Source: Candidatus Methylomirabilota bacterium (GTDB lineage Bacteria; Methylomirabilota; Methylomirabilia; Methylomirabilales; Methylomirabilaceae). Taken from it: a stretch of 64,000 nucleotides of DNA. Positions 26,675 through 38,102 of this stretch are shown here, piece by piece. The notes under the pieces are model-generated. The model did not search any database. It worked only from the letters and a program-made list of their open reading frames with translations, and was not told the DNA's origin. A program made the translations under genes and the position numbers. The stretch spans positions 1 through 64,000 of the forward strand of contig PQAM01000002.1 of NCBI GenBank assembly GCA_003104975.1. The letters run 5' to 3'. Numbering within the stretch: the first letter of the stretch is position 1; the number at the start of each line of letters is the position of its first letter.

Positions 26675-28027
26675 CTACGCCTCGACCACCTCATCGGACC
26701 TGATAGGGTGAATCACCAGGCCGGTCAGGAGCTTGGGATAGAAAAAGGTTGATTTAGGCGGCATTCGAAGGCCGGCCCCGGCCACCGTCTGAACCTCAGC
26801 AATCTTCGTGGGATTGAGCAGGATCGCCGCTGCCCACTCATCTTTCTGAACCATTCGAACGGCCTCTGCGGCATCATGATGATAGCTGAGTCCATCTTCC
26901 GAAAGCTCACCCAGCCCATGCCGCGTCCACGGCCCCTCAATCAGCAGTCGCTGAACGATTGTGACATCCAATCGCCTGTAGACCGGGGGCTTATCGTCTT
27001 CCACATCCAACGCCCGTTCATCGGTGAGCGTGAGAAGGTAGGCGCGCTCCTCTCCACCGTACAGGCCGAAACAGTGGCTCCCCTCCTTCGCCTGTCGAAG
27101 ACGGCTGAGCAGTGTCGACGCGGCGGCCTCGGGATCACGGGACACATCCACCCTTTCGACGGTGAATTGTGGGGATAGCTGGGCCAGGTATCCGTCCAGG
27201 CTACCGTCAGGCAGGTGTTTCAGCACGCGATGGATCGGAAGGATGACCAGCCCGTGGTCTTCGGCGCTGACCAGCGTCATCATGACATAGTTATACGGCC
27301 GTCGCTGAATCTGAAGAGGATCGCCCTGATCTTTCGCCCGCATGAGATCGCGGAAGGCCAGCGCCGTCTCATACCGATGATGACCATCCGCGATGAAAAG
27401 GGGCGTCGACGCACACTCCGCCTGAAGTCTGTTGATCACCGCGCGATCCTGGCAGATCCAGACGCGATGCCGAATCCCGTCCCAATCACACAGATCAATG
27501 GCCGGTTTCGACTCCTTGGCGACAGCCGCCAGCCGATTCAACTCGTGGAAACGACCAGGATAGATGCCGAAGACCGAGCTCAAGTTCGCGTGGCAGGCCT
27601 GCATCAGACGCAGCCGATCCGCCTTGGCGGCCCCCAGGGTTCGCTCATGCGGGAAGACCGTACGACTATCGAACTCCTCCAGGCGAACCAGTGTGATCAG
27701 CCCGGATCGCACAAATTCTCCAACGCCGGCAAGCCGAAAGTTCTGTTGATAGAGGTAGAGGGCGGGGGCAGGGTCACGAACCAGCGCCTGCTCGGCTTGC
27801 CACCGGCGGAGGTAGTCGCCCGCGCGACTGTATTGGTTCCGTACGGCGTCGTCGTCCGGCAGCGTCTCGCCAAGAATCAAGCGGATGACATTGTGCGTAT
27901 GGCGGGCGTGAAAGGCTTGTTGTCCTTCCGGTGAGATGACATCGTACGGCGGAGCCATCACCTGGCTCAGCTCTCCTACACGCTCAGGATTGTATCGTAA
28001 TCCCCTGAAGGGCGCGATCACGGCCAT
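26675..28027 (-). CDS. DUF1015 family protein
   Basis: 450 residues, full length. N-terminal APFRGLRYNPERVGELSQVMAPPYDVISPEGQ is the DUF1015 signature; further segments LFIADGHHRYETAL and YNYVMMTLVS are typical. The HHRYETA block, with conserved His and Arg, resembles the nucleotide/phosphate region of SerK-type serine kinases in this superfamily, but the substrate is unknown. Monocistronic by context: convergent with fmdB and divergent from the aldehyde oxidoreductase. Confidence 0.88.
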   Translation of the reverse strand: MAVIAPFRGLRYNPERVGELSQVMAPPYDVISPEGQQAFHARHTHNVIRLILGETLPDDDAVRNQYSRAGDYLRRWQAEQALVRDPAPALYLYQQNFRLAGVGEFVRSGLITLVRLEEFDSRTVFPHERTLGAAKADRLRLMQACHANLSSVFGIYPGRFHELNRLAAVAKESKPAIDLCDWDGIRHRVWICQDRAVINRLQAECASTPLFIADGHHRYETALAFRDLMRAKDQGDPLQIQRRPYNYVMMTLVSAEDHGLVILPIHRVLKHLPDGSLDGYLAQLSPQFTVERVDVSRDPEAAASTLLSRLRQAKEGSHCFGLYGGEERAYLLTLTDERALDVEDDKPPVYRRLDVTIVQRLLIEGPWTRHGLGELSEDGLSYHHDAAEAVRMVQKDEWAAAILLNPTKIAEVQTVAGAGLRMPPKSTFFYPKLLTGLVIHPIRSDEVVEA

Positions 28028-28082
28028 AGGTTCCTCCCGATCTTCATCATCGAGGTGAGGCGAGTGGGTTTCGAACGCCCTT

Positions 28083-28110
28083 CTATTAGCATGGCCACCG
28101 TCGTTGTCAA
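28083..28110 (-). promoter_or_regulatory. Possible promoter for the DUF1015 gene
   Basis: Minus strand TTGACA (28105-28110), 16-base spacer, TAATAG (28083-28088). Perfect -35 but poor -10. About 55 bases before the DUF1015 start codon. Confidence 0.4.
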
Positions 28111-28193
28111 GTCAAAACCGACGTGCTACCCTCGACCGGATGGATGGGCTTCAAGATACGCGACCAGAACGCCAAGGGGGTGGGCAAGAACAG

Positions 28194-30041
28194 ATGCAAC
28201 ATGCGCGATACGCGACCGTACTGTTCGTAAATCTGAGCACAGGCAGGATCACAACCCATCGTCTCCGGCCTGAGATTCCCACACGCTACCTGGGCGGAAG
28301 CGGGCTTGGGGTCAGGCTTTTGATGGAGCTGTGCGATCCGGTGATCGATCCTTTCGATCCGCACAATCCCCTGATCTTTGTCCCGGGCCTGTTGACCGGG
28401 ACGTTGATCCCTGGCGCGACCAAGACCTCGGTCGTTGCCAAATCGCCCCTGACCGGGATCTTCGGCGAGTCCTCGGTCGGCGGATCGTGGGGGGCCGAGT
28501 ACCGCTTTACCGGATTCGATGCCCTGGTCATCAACGGCGCCGCCCATGAGCCGGTCTATCTCTGGATCAACGATGATCAGATCCAGATTCGCCCGGCCGG
28601 ACACCTGTGGGGAAAGGACACCTTCGAGACCAATGCGGCCGTCCTCGCTGAAACCGACCCTGAGGCCAAGGTCGGATGCATCGGGCCGGCCGGTGAGGCC
28701 CTGTCCTGGTTGGCAAGCATTCTGTTCGAAGGCGAGATGGCCCGCGCCGCAGGCCGGACCGGTATGGGCGCCGTCATGGGCAGCAAACGTCTGAAGGCCA
28801 TAGCGGTCAAAGGCACCCGCGGGGCGCCGGTCGCCGAACCACGAGCGCTTCTCGAATGGTCGGCGTCGGAACATCACAACCTTCCGGCCAAGTTCGGTCA
28901 CTTTACCCGGTACGGGACGTCGGCCTCGATTGAGGTCCATGAGGAGCGTGGCGCCGTCGGAATCAAGAACTTTGCCTCCGGCGATTTCAAGGCGCAGGCA
29001 GCCCGCATCAGCAGCCCCGCCATTCGGCAACCATACGCGCATAAGCCGGCATCATGCATCGGCTGTCCGATTCACTGCTGGGTGACGCTCGCGTCCGAGA
29101 CCACGTTCAGCCGCAGCCCCGAGTACGAGACCGCCGGATCGTTCGGCGCCATGTTGCTGAACGATGATCCCGATTCGATTATCAGGGCAAACGAGTCAGC
29201 CAACCGGCTTGGTCTTGATACCCTCTCGCTCGGCAACACCATCGCCTTCGCCATCGAGGCGTTCGAGCGCGGACTGATCGACCGAACGCTGACGGGCGGT
29301 CTCGATCTGAAGTGGGGGGATCCGAAGACACTCCTCGTCCTCATCGAGCAGGCGGGTCGACGGGAAGGGATCGGCCGCCTCCTGGCAGACGGATCGCGCG
29401 CCGCCGCGCGGCAACTCGGCCCGGACGCGCTCGCGCTGACCGTCGAGGTCAAGGGGTTGGAGGTGCCGATGCACGACCCCAGGGCCTTCTGGTCGAGTGC
29501 GCTGAACTATGCCTGTGCCAGTCGGGGCGCCTGCCACCTGGAGGCGGTCGCCTTCGCCGTGGAAAGCGGCGTCCCCCTCCCGGAGTTCGGATACAGCAGT
29601 CGATTGAGCCCCTACTCGCCTGACGGCAAGGCCGTGCTGGTCTCTCAGATGCACGACCTGATGGCGCTGTACAATGCCACAGGGATGTGCAAATTCTTTC
29701 TCCGGGCGATCGGCGGGCCGGTCTGGCTCGCGAAGGCGCTTAATATGGCGACCGGCCGGGAGCTGTCATGGCAGGAGTTGATGACGATCGGCGACCGGAT
29801 CTTTACGCTGAAGCGCCTCTTCAACGTCAGGGCAGGTATCAGCCGAGCCGACGATACGCTTCCGGAACGGATCGCCACATTAGATCGAAACAGCAGGCAC
29901 CAGGCTGTACCCGTGGACGCATTTCAGCAGATGCGCACAGAGTATTACAGCCTTCGAGGATGGGATCAGGACGGCCGTCCGACGGCACAACGACTGGCCG
30001 CCCTGGGTCTGCTGGAACCTGAGGGGCTCTTCATTGACTGA
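28194..30041 (+). CDS. Aldehyde:ferredoxin oxidoreductase (tungsten/molybdenum)
   Basis: 615 residues from ATG 28194, the typical size; the frame is open to 28104 but that extension is low-complexity. Pterin-binding core GGSGLGVRLLMELCDP, SPLTGIFGESSVGGSWGAE and GRTGMGAVMGSKRLKAIAV. The [4Fe-4S] ligands are visible as CIGCPIHC (CxxCxxxC) and a later Cys in NATGMCKF. Oxidises aldehydes to acids with ferredoxin, or the reverse. The substrate is not deducible. A MoaD-like gene overlaps its 3' end by eight bases, as often seen for this enzyme family. Confidence 0.93.
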   Translation: MQHARYATVLFVNLSTGRITTHRLRPEIPTRYLGGSGLGVRLLMELCDPVIDPFDPHNPLIFVPGLLTGTLIPGATKTSVVAKSPLTGIFGESSVGGSWGAEYRFTGFDALVINGAAHEPVYLWINDDQIQIRPAGHLWGKDTFETNAAVLAETDPEAKVGCIGPAGEALSWLASILFEGEMARAAGRTGMGAVMGSKRLKAIAVKGTRGAPVAEPRALLEWSASEHHNLPAKFGHFTRYGTSASIEVHEERGAVGIKNFASGDFKAQAARISSPAIRQPYAHKPASCIGCPIHCWVTLASETTFSRSPEYETAGSFGAMLLNDDPDSIIRANESANRLGLDTLSLGNTIAFAIEAFERGLIDRTLTGGLDLKWGDPKTLLVLIEQAGRREGIGRLLADGSRAAARQLGPDALALTVEVKGLEVPMHDPRAFWSSALNYACASRGACHLEAVAFAVESGVPLPEFGYSSRLSPYSPDGKAVLVSQMHDLMALYNATGMCKFFLRAIGGPVWLAKALNMATGRELSWQELMTIGDRIFTLKRLFNVRAGISRADDTLPERIATLDRNSRHQAVPVDAFQQMRTEYYSLRGWDQDGRPTAQRLAALGLLEPEGLFID

Positions 30042-30288
30042 GGACGTTCGACCTATTCGGATTACCCTGCGCATTCCCAGGGGTGTCGGCCGCTGCCACC
30101 AGCTCACAGACGAGCGCGTCGCCGTTGAGGCGCTATCCGGCGTCACCGTCTTAGATCTGATCAGGCAAGCGGGGCTTCCGGAGTTCGAATTCGGAATTGC
30201 CGTGGTCAACGGCAGCCGTGAACTGCTCAGCTACCGACCCATGGACGGTGAGACGATCGAACTGCTGCCGATCATCTCAGGCGGGTGA
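30034..30288 (+). CDS. MoaD/ThiS-like sulfur carrier protein
   Basis: 84 residues ending in Gly-Gly (LPIISGG), the thiocarboxylate-forming tail of MoaD-type carriers, and the beta-grasp segment AVEALSGVTVLDLIRQAGLPE. Probably supplies sulfur for the molybdo/tungstopterin of the preceding aldehyde oxidoreductase. TTG start overlapping that gene. The 3' end overlaps the convergent nitrilase-fold gene by 12 bases. Confidence 0.87.
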   Translation: MTEDVRPIRITLRIPRGVGRCHQLTDERVAVEALSGVTVLDLIRQAGLPEFEFGIAVVNGSRELLSYRPMDGETIELLPIISGG

Positions 30289-31119
30289 GGCCAGCCCGGT
30301 GTACAGTTCCGGTCGGCGTTCTTGCAGGAAGGGCCAGATCCCCCTGACGGTCTTTACCCACTGCAGGTCGATCTCTGCCAGGACGATCCCCTCGTCGGCG
30401 CCACTCGGCTCCACCACAAAGTCGCCGTTCGGATCGACGCAAAAGCTCTTGCCATAAAACGGTAACTCGCCGTCTCCGGCCACGCGGTTGACCCGGAAGA
30501 CAAAGACGCCGTTGTAGACCGCGCTCCCGACAAGCGCCCGCTCCCATTTGGCGTGTGACGCAACGATCGAGGCGGAGGTCGGCGCACAGATCACCTCGGC
30601 GCCCTGAAGCGCCAGCAGCCGCGACCCTTCGGGAAAGAAATTGTCCCATGAGATCTGGACACCGATGGTCGCATATCGGGTATGGAACACGGGAAATCCC
30701 TGGTTCCCAGGCTGGAAATAGAACCGTTCCTGATAGTTCGAAAGCTGCGGGAGGTGATTTTTCCGGTATCGACCGATCAGCGTCCCGTCGGCATCATACA
30801 CGAGGGCGGTATTATAGTGGGCCCCGTCGGTCCCACGCTCAAAGATCGGCGCAACCACCGCCACCTGATGCTCGCGAGCGAATGCGGCGATCTTTTCACT
30901 CAACGATCCCGGAACCGGCTCGGCCGTCGCGAAGTGCGACGGATCGACCTCGTAAGGAAACCAGGGCCAGGCAAAGCATTCCGGAAAACAGACGATCTGC
31001 GCCCCCCGTTCGGCGGCGATCCTCCCTAACCCGACCGCTCGCTCCAGATTTGTGCCAGGATCGGGCCCGCCGGCCATCTGGATGCCGGCCATCGTCAGTA
31101 TGCTGTCATTCATTCCCAT
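30277..31119 (-). CDS. Nitrilase-fold (carbon-nitrogen hydrolase) protein with Ser at the nucleophile position
   Basis: 280 residues, closest in appearance to N-carbamoylputrescine amidase/omega-amidase relatives. The catalytic Glu (CFPECFAWPWFP) and Lys (YRKNHLP) are present. The third triad residue, normally Cys in IGVxICWDxxFPE, reads IGVQISWDNFFPE: Ser, codon TCA on the minus strand. It may be inactive on amides, act as a binding protein, or use Ser. A second in-frame ATG lies at 31113. Stands alone between the MoaD-like gene and a palindromic repeat. Confidence 0.85.
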   Translation of the reverse strand: MGMNDSILTMAGIQMAGGPDPGTNLERAVGLGRIAAERGAQIVCFPECFAWPWFPYEVDPSHFATAEPVPGSLSEKIAAFAREHQVAVVAPIFERGTDGAHYNTALVYDADGTLIGRYRKNHLPQLSNYQERFYFQPGNQGFPVFHTRYATIGVQISWDNFFPEGSRLLALQGAEVICAPTSASIVASHAKWERALVGSAVYNGVFVFRVNRVAGDGELPFYGKSFCVDPNGDFVVEPSGADEGIVLAEIDLQWVKTVRGIWPFLQERRPELYTGLASPA

Positions 31120-31149
31120 TCCGAGTGCTTGATTGGATTAATACCCGGA

Positions 31150-31218
31150 CGTCATTCCCGCAGTCTTTAAGCGGGAATCCATTGATTGTACTGGATACCC
31201 GCTTTCGCGGGTATGACG
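31150..31218. repeat. Dispersed palindromic element, family A
   Basis: cgtcattcccgcagtctttaagcgggaatcc left part and ctggatacccgctttcgcgg with gtatgacgg on the right; same family as 9868-9935. It occupies most of the gap between the nitrilase-fold and DUF35 genes. Confidence 0.8.
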
Positions 31219-31249
31219 GCTTATGTACGCTAACTTTCGCAATGAAGCA

Positions 31250-31573
31250 CTAGACCAACCGAAAAATCGGCCCATACGGCCGCATCGCGTCAAAGATCAC
31301 CGGATCATCGATCGCCGCCTCTCGTCCCTCCGGAACGACGAGACGGGCGGTAATCCTCAGCCCCTCATCCAGGTCGATGACGGCGATATGGTACGGCTCC
31401 TGTCCTTGAAACACCGTCGGCGGTACCCGGATGATCGTAAAGGAGACGAGGGTGCCTCGACCGATCAGATTCACCGACCGGATCGCGGACGACCCACAGC
31501 GCCAGCAGCGGCGTTGCGGTCGCGTCGACAGGCTGTGGCAGTCGTCGCACGCAAACGCCTCGAATGAGGCCAT
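31250..31573 (-). CDS. DUF35 OB-fold zinc-ribbon thiolase partner
   Basis: 107 residues. N-terminal zinc ribbon with CDDC and CWRC pairs, then an OB-fold (GRGTLVSFTIIRVPPTVFQGQEPYHIAVIDLDEG). DUF35 proteins form complexes with thiolases or thiolase-like enzymes and shape their active site. The gene starts one base after the thiolase stop, on the same strand, which supports a two-subunit enzyme. Confidence 0.88.
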   Translation of the reverse strand: MASFEAFACDDCHSLSTRPQRRCWRCGSSAIRSVNLIGRGTLVSFTIIRVPPTVFQGQEPYHIAVIDLDEGLRITARLVVPEGREAAIDDPVIFDAMRPYGPIFRLV

Positions 31574-31574
31574 C

Positions 31575-32732
31575 TCATCGCCGCTTCAGGATATGGACCG
31601 TACTGACCGCCCCGGTTCCACCAAGGTTGTGGGCCAGGCCGATCTCGGCACCCTTGACCTGATTGACAGCATCGCCCCGCAGTTGCGCAACGATTTCATA
31701 GATCTGGGCAAGGCCGGTCGCGCCTACCGGATGCCCCTTGCTGAGCAGGCCGCCGCTCGGATTGGTGGGAAGTGTGCCGTCGAGTGCTGTCAACCCTTCG
31801 GCGACGGCCGCCCCTCCCTTTCCCTTTGCGACGAACCCGAGATCTTCGATGGCCGTGATCTCGGCGATGGTAAAGCAGTCGTGGACCTCGGCCACATCGA
31901 TATCGCCGGGCGCAACGCCGGCCTGTCGGTAGGCCTGCTGTCCGGCGACCACTGAAGCCTCAAAGGTCGTCAGATCCGCCATCTCAAACAGCGTGGCGGG
32001 GCCTGTGGCATGCCCTGAGCCGATGACATCGACCGATCGATCGGTGAACTCGGCCGCCAGATCGGCCGCGCACAGAACCGCGGCGGCTGCGCCATCGCTG
32101 ATCGGGGTACAGTCGTACAATCGAAGGGGATCGCAGATCAGTCTCGATTCCAGCACCTCCGCCATGGCCACCGGTTTCTGAAAGTGGGCCTTCGGATTCA
32201 CGGCGCCGTTGGACCGATTCTTGACCGACACCATCGCCACCTGCTCGCGCGTTGTCCCATGCTGATACATATGCCGCCGCATGACGATCCCGAAGGTGCC
32301 TGGGAAGGTGAGACCCAGCCGCATTTCGCTGTCGGCGTCGCCGGCCGATGCCAGCGCCTCGGTCACCGCCCCGGTCTCCGCCGACGTCATCTTCTCAACG
32401 CCCGCAACCAGGACAATGTCACACAGACCGGATGCGATCATCAGCACGCCGTGGCGGAATGCAATCCCGGATGAGGCGCAGGCCCCCTCGACCTTCGTGC
32501 ATGGAATCGGCCCAAGACCGAGTCGATGTGCAACGATCGGGGCCAACGATCCCTGATGGGCCAAGGCCTCAGAGACAAAGTTCCCGAGGTAGAATGCGTC
32601 GATCGGGCGACCGGGAACCTGTGCGTCGCTCAGAGCCCCCTCACAGGCCTGCAAGGCGAGGTCGATGATGCCGATGCTGTTCTGCTTTCCAAACGGCGTA
32701 CAGCCGATGCCGATGACCGACACCTTGCGCAT
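31575..32732 (-). CDS. SCP-x-type thiolase (acetyl-CoA acyltransferase family)
   Basis: 385 residues from ATG 32732 (MRKVSVIGIGCTPFGK). The frame continues to 32762 inside a repeat element, so the shorter start is preferred. Nucleophile Cys in VEGACASSGIAFRHG, then EVHDCFTIAEI and SKGHPVGATGLAQ with the catalytic His. Forms or cleaves beta-ketoacyl-CoA. This class needs a DUF35 partner, and one is encoded immediately downstream. Confidence 0.9.
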   Translation of the reverse strand: MRKVSVIGIGCTPFGKQNSIGIIDLALQACEGALSDAQVPGRPIDAFYLGNFVSEALAHQGSLAPIVAHRLGLGPIPCTKVEGACASSGIAFRHGVLMIASGLCDIVLVAGVEKMTSAETGAVTEALASAGDADSEMRLGLTFPGTFGIVMRRHMYQHGTTREQVAMVSVKNRSNGAVNPKAHFQKPVAMAEVLESRLICDPLRLYDCTPISDGAAAAVLCAADLAAEFTDRSVDVIGSGHATGPATLFEMADLTTFEASVVAGQQAYRQAGVAPGDIDVAEVHDCFTIAEITAIEDLGFVAKGKGGAAVAEGLTALDGTLPTNPSGGLLSKGHPVGATGLAQIYEIVAQLRGDAVNQVKGAEIGLAHNLGGTGAVSTVHILKRR

Positions 32733-32744
32733 CACGATTCCAAT

Positions 32745-32834
32745 GTCATTGCGAGCGACCAACGGGAGCGCGACAATCTCACCGTCGTTGTCTTGAAAGA
32801 CTGTGAGATTGCTTCGGCTACGCCTCGCAATGAC
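32745..32834. repeat. Dispersed palindromic element, family B
   Basis: gtcattgcgagcgacc ... gcctcgcaatgacgtc with internal gacaatctc / gagattgc arms. Lies between the thiolase start and the secA stop. No gene is visible in this 159-base gap. Confidence 0.82.
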
Positions 32835-32891
32835 GTCGGTAGGGGGGACGTCCTAAACAAACGATCTTATACAGTCTTGAGACTATCACCG

Positions 32892-35723
<2,832 letters not shown>

Positions 35724-35867
35724 CGTTGAGTCCTCTCCTCCTGAATGATCGGAATTTCACGCGGATGGTACCATAGAAGCGGCATGCCTTCAATCCGAAA
35801 GCGACGCGTCATCCGGGGGGTACGTAGACGATGTCGGGGGGAGGGATGTGTAAATCGCCAATAGAAA

Positions 35868-35894
35868 ACCCCTGGAGAATCGATCTCCAGGGGT
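35868..35894 (-). terminator. Rho-independent terminator of the M23 peptidase gene
   Basis: Perfect 11-bp stem ACCCCTGGAGA / TCTCCAGGGGT with a five-base loop, followed in the minus direction by TTTTCTATT. Located 35 bases past the peptidase stop. Confidence 0.8.
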
Positions 35895-35929
35895 ATATAC
35901 GCGTAGGCCGCCGCCAAAGAATCGGGGCG

Positions 35930-36895
35930 CTATCCGGCCGACTCACCGCTTCCGAGCGATTTCACCGTCTCCGAATCGATGACATACTTGGTCGGATCAA
36001 CAGACACCTCGTTGACCTGAATCTCATAGTGCAGGTGAGGCCCGGTCGCGCGGCCCGTTGCCCCCACCAGGCCGATCACATCGCCTCTTCTCACCCGCTG
36101 GCCCTGCGTAACCTTTTCCTGTTGCAGGTGAGCGTAGAAGGTAGAGATCTTGTTGCCGTGGTTGATTGAGACGGCGTTGCCGAAACCGCCAAGCGGCCCT
36201 GTGTACGTGACGACCCCGTCGGCGGGGGCGATAATCGGTGTCCCAAGGCTGTTTGCGATGTCGACGCCTTCATGGATCTCTCGCCGCCCGGTAAAGGGCG
36301 ACCGTCGCTCGCCGAACCCGGTCGTCAGCCACCCCTTGACCGGCCAGATCGTCGGGGTAGAGGCCAACAGACTCCGTTTCGCCTCGAGCGCCCCCAGGAG
36401 ACCCCGAAAGCTCTTGTTGCGGTCATGCATTTCACGGCTGAGGCGGTCAATCTCGCCACCCAGATCGTCGGCCCTGACCTTTGTTGTCGAGCCGACCGGT
36501 GAGGTCTGCTGTACAAGCGCCGCCGTCATAAGGGCGCGCGAACTCACGGTATCCGCCCCGCCCATGCTGAACACCGCGTTCTCTACGCTCTTCACCTCCA
36601 ACCCGGCAGCCGTTCGTAAACGGACGTCGAATTCCCGGAGTTGCGCCATTTGATTCTGGAGTCGTTCAAACCTCTGCAGGAGGTCCACCTGCTCGCTTGA
36701 TATTGTTCGGAGCTGTCGGAGCTCCAGTATCTGACCGGTACGGCTGACCGTTTGATAAATCAGAAACAAGAAGGTCACAAAGAACAGGCCTGCGGTGACG
36801 GCCAGCGCACCGAGAAGCGGTTTCGCGATATGAAATCTTCGGATATGGGAACCGGCGTCGGGAAGGACAAGGACGGTATAACACTTCTTTGCCAT
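35930..36895 (-). CDS. Membrane-anchored M23 (LytM-type) metallopeptidase
   Basis: 321 residues. One N-terminal transmembrane segment (LLGALAVTAGLFFVTFLFLIY), a coiled coil (residues about 65-160), then an M23 domain with zinc ligands in HEGVDIANS and GPHLHYEIQV. Cleaves peptidoglycan cross-links or, if degenerate, activates amidases. The zinc-binding His and Asp are present, so it is probably active. Near-consensus promoter and a strong terminator isolate it as a single-gene unit. Confidence 0.92.
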   Translation of the reverse strand: MAKKCYTVLVLPDAGSHIRRFHIAKPLLGALAVTAGLFFVTFLFLIYQTVSRTGQILELRQLRTISSEQVDLLQRFERLQNQMAQLREFDVRLRTAAGLEVKSVENAVFSMGGADTVSSRALMTAALVQQTSPVGSTTKVRADDLGGEIDRLSREMHDRNKSFRGLLGALEAKRSLLASTPTIWPVKGWLTTGFGERRSPFTGRREIHEGVDIANSLGTPIIAPADGVVTYTGPLGGFGNAVSINHGNKISTFYAHLQQEKVTQGQRVRRGDVIGLVGATGRATGPHLHYEIQVNEVSVDPTKYVIDSETVKSLGSGESAG

Positions 36896-36971
36896 CGTGC
36901 CGAATCCTTTCCTGTGTTATTCCAGTGATGATCCGCAGAGAAACGATGAACAGGGAGGGGAGAAACGCCTT

Positions 36972-37001
36972 TTTATATCAGGGACAACGGGTAGGTGTCA
37001 A
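36972..37001 (-). promoter_or_regulatory. Sigma-70-type promoter for the M23 peptidase
   Basis: Minus strand TTGACA (36996-37001), 18-base spacer, TATAAA (36972-36977). Predicted start near 36965, about 70 bases before the ATG. Confidence 0.72.
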
Positions 37002-37052
37002 GCGTTTTTCGTTCCTCAGCGAACATGCCTTGACGGGGTCTCGACCTCGGAA

Positions 37053-37394
37053 TTACGACCGAAAGATGAAATAGACCGCGCCGCACAGGCATAACGCCGC
37101 CCACAGGTAATCGAGTTTAAGCGGCTGGTTCATGTACAGGACGGCGAACGGCGCAAACACCGATAACGCAATCACCTCCTGCATGATCTTGAGCTGCGAT
37201 ATGCTCAGTTGCGTATAGCCGATACGATTCGCGGGGACCTGGAGCATATACTCAAAGAGCGCAATGCCCCAACTCACCAACGCGGCGATATACCACTGAC
37301 GATCGTGCAGGTTTTTCAGATGGCCGTACCACGCGAATGTCATGAAGACATTAGAAAGCGCCAGTAACAGCCCCGTACGAAGAAGCACCGGCAT
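37053..37394 (-). CDS. DMT-superfamily small membrane protein (DUF486)
   Basis: 113 residues with four hydrophobic segments. The pattern FMTFAWYGHLK and NRIGYTQLSISQLKIMQEVI is DUF486. The family belongs to the drug/metabolite transporter superfamily but no substrate is known. It marks the end of the housekeeping part before the decayed accessory region. Confidence 0.9.
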   Translation of the reverse strand: MPVLLRTGLLLALSNVFMTFAWYGHLKNLHDRQWYIAALVSWGIALFEYMLQVPANRIGYTQLSISQLKIMQEVIALSVFAPFAVLYMNQPLKLDYLWAALCLCGAVYFIFRS

Positions 37395-37430
37395 ACAGTC
37401 TGTCCCTCCACAAAGTCATGATTAACACAA

Positions 37431-37652
37431 TTAGGTATTCTCTCTTAGCTCTTCTACTGTACTCTGCATCAGAATATCTCGAATCTCCCCCGGCTGACGG
37501 GCCATTGCCCAGCGCCAGCGTCCAAACCCGCCGTGCGCGTTGACGGCCTGCGCCGTGTGCAGGTTCTTGAACTCGCGCTCGGCGAACGGCGCTAGCCCCT
37601 GACGGACCAGCTCCATCGCCTTGCCGACACGTTCCTGGTTCGTGATGGCCAT
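37431..37652 (-). pseudogene. Fused remnant: Swt1-HEPN-type N-terminus joined to a restriction/helicase-type C-terminus
   Basis: 73 codons. Residues 1-28 (MAITNQERVGKAMELVRQG to EREFK) resemble the start of large Swt1-HEPN/DUF499-type ATPases found with defence genes. From about residue 31 the sequence switches to AVNAHGGFGRWRWAMARQPGEIRDIL, which looks like a C-terminal tail and resembles the tail of the remnant at 39074 (GGRWRVAVVQRPGDIRDIL). The two parts are joined in frame, consistent with a deletion of about a kilobase or more. A true small protein cannot be excluded. Confidence 0.55.
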
Positions 37653-37664
37653 TGGGCGACTCCC

Positions 37665-38102
37665 TTATCCCAGATGGGCGACATCGACGTCACCCCAGTG
37701 TTGTTTGAGGTACTCCGCCACGAGCCGGCGATGACAATGGTGTGGCTTGTCCTCGCTGCACAGCAGGCAGCCATCCGCAACCACGTCCTTGGGCACCGAG
37801 TCTTCGATGCGCCGCTGTGTCATCAACTCAAGGAAGCGCGCCTCATAGGTTTTCCAGTCGCCACGCTGCTTCTTGTACGCGTCCAGCATCTCCTGGGTCG
37901 GCGCCAGCTCCGGCAGATGAACATAGTCCATCCCGCAGATCTCCTTCAGGAAATAGGCGAGGTCATCCTTCTTCGCGAAGCCGGCAAGCTGCGACACCTT
38001 GTTGAGGCGGACATCCACGATGCGCTTGGCTCCCGACGCACGCAGCAGCTCGAAGAAGCGCCGGGCCGTCTTCTTGGTGAACCCGATGGTGAACAGCCTC
38101 AT
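37665..38102 (-). CDS. DUF488 family protein (short)
   Basis: 145 residues from ATG 38102; the open frame continues upstream but lies within the next DUF488 gene. Core motifs LFTIGFTKKTARRFFELL, DVRLNKVSQLAGFAK and the C-terminal CLLCSEDKPHHCHRRLVAEYL. DUF488 proteins are common in defence and stress loci, with unknown activity; the conserved Cys/His end suggests a catalytic or metal site. ATG overlaps the stop of the longer DUF488 gene by four bases. Confidence 0.9.
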   Translation of the reverse strand: MRLFTIGFTKKTARRFFELLRASGAKRIVDVRLNKVSQLAGFAKKDDLAYFLKEICGMDYVHLPELAPTQEMLDAYKKQRGDWKTYEARFLELMTQRRIEDSVPKDVVADGCLLCSEDKPHHCHRRLVAEYLKQHWGDVDVAHLG

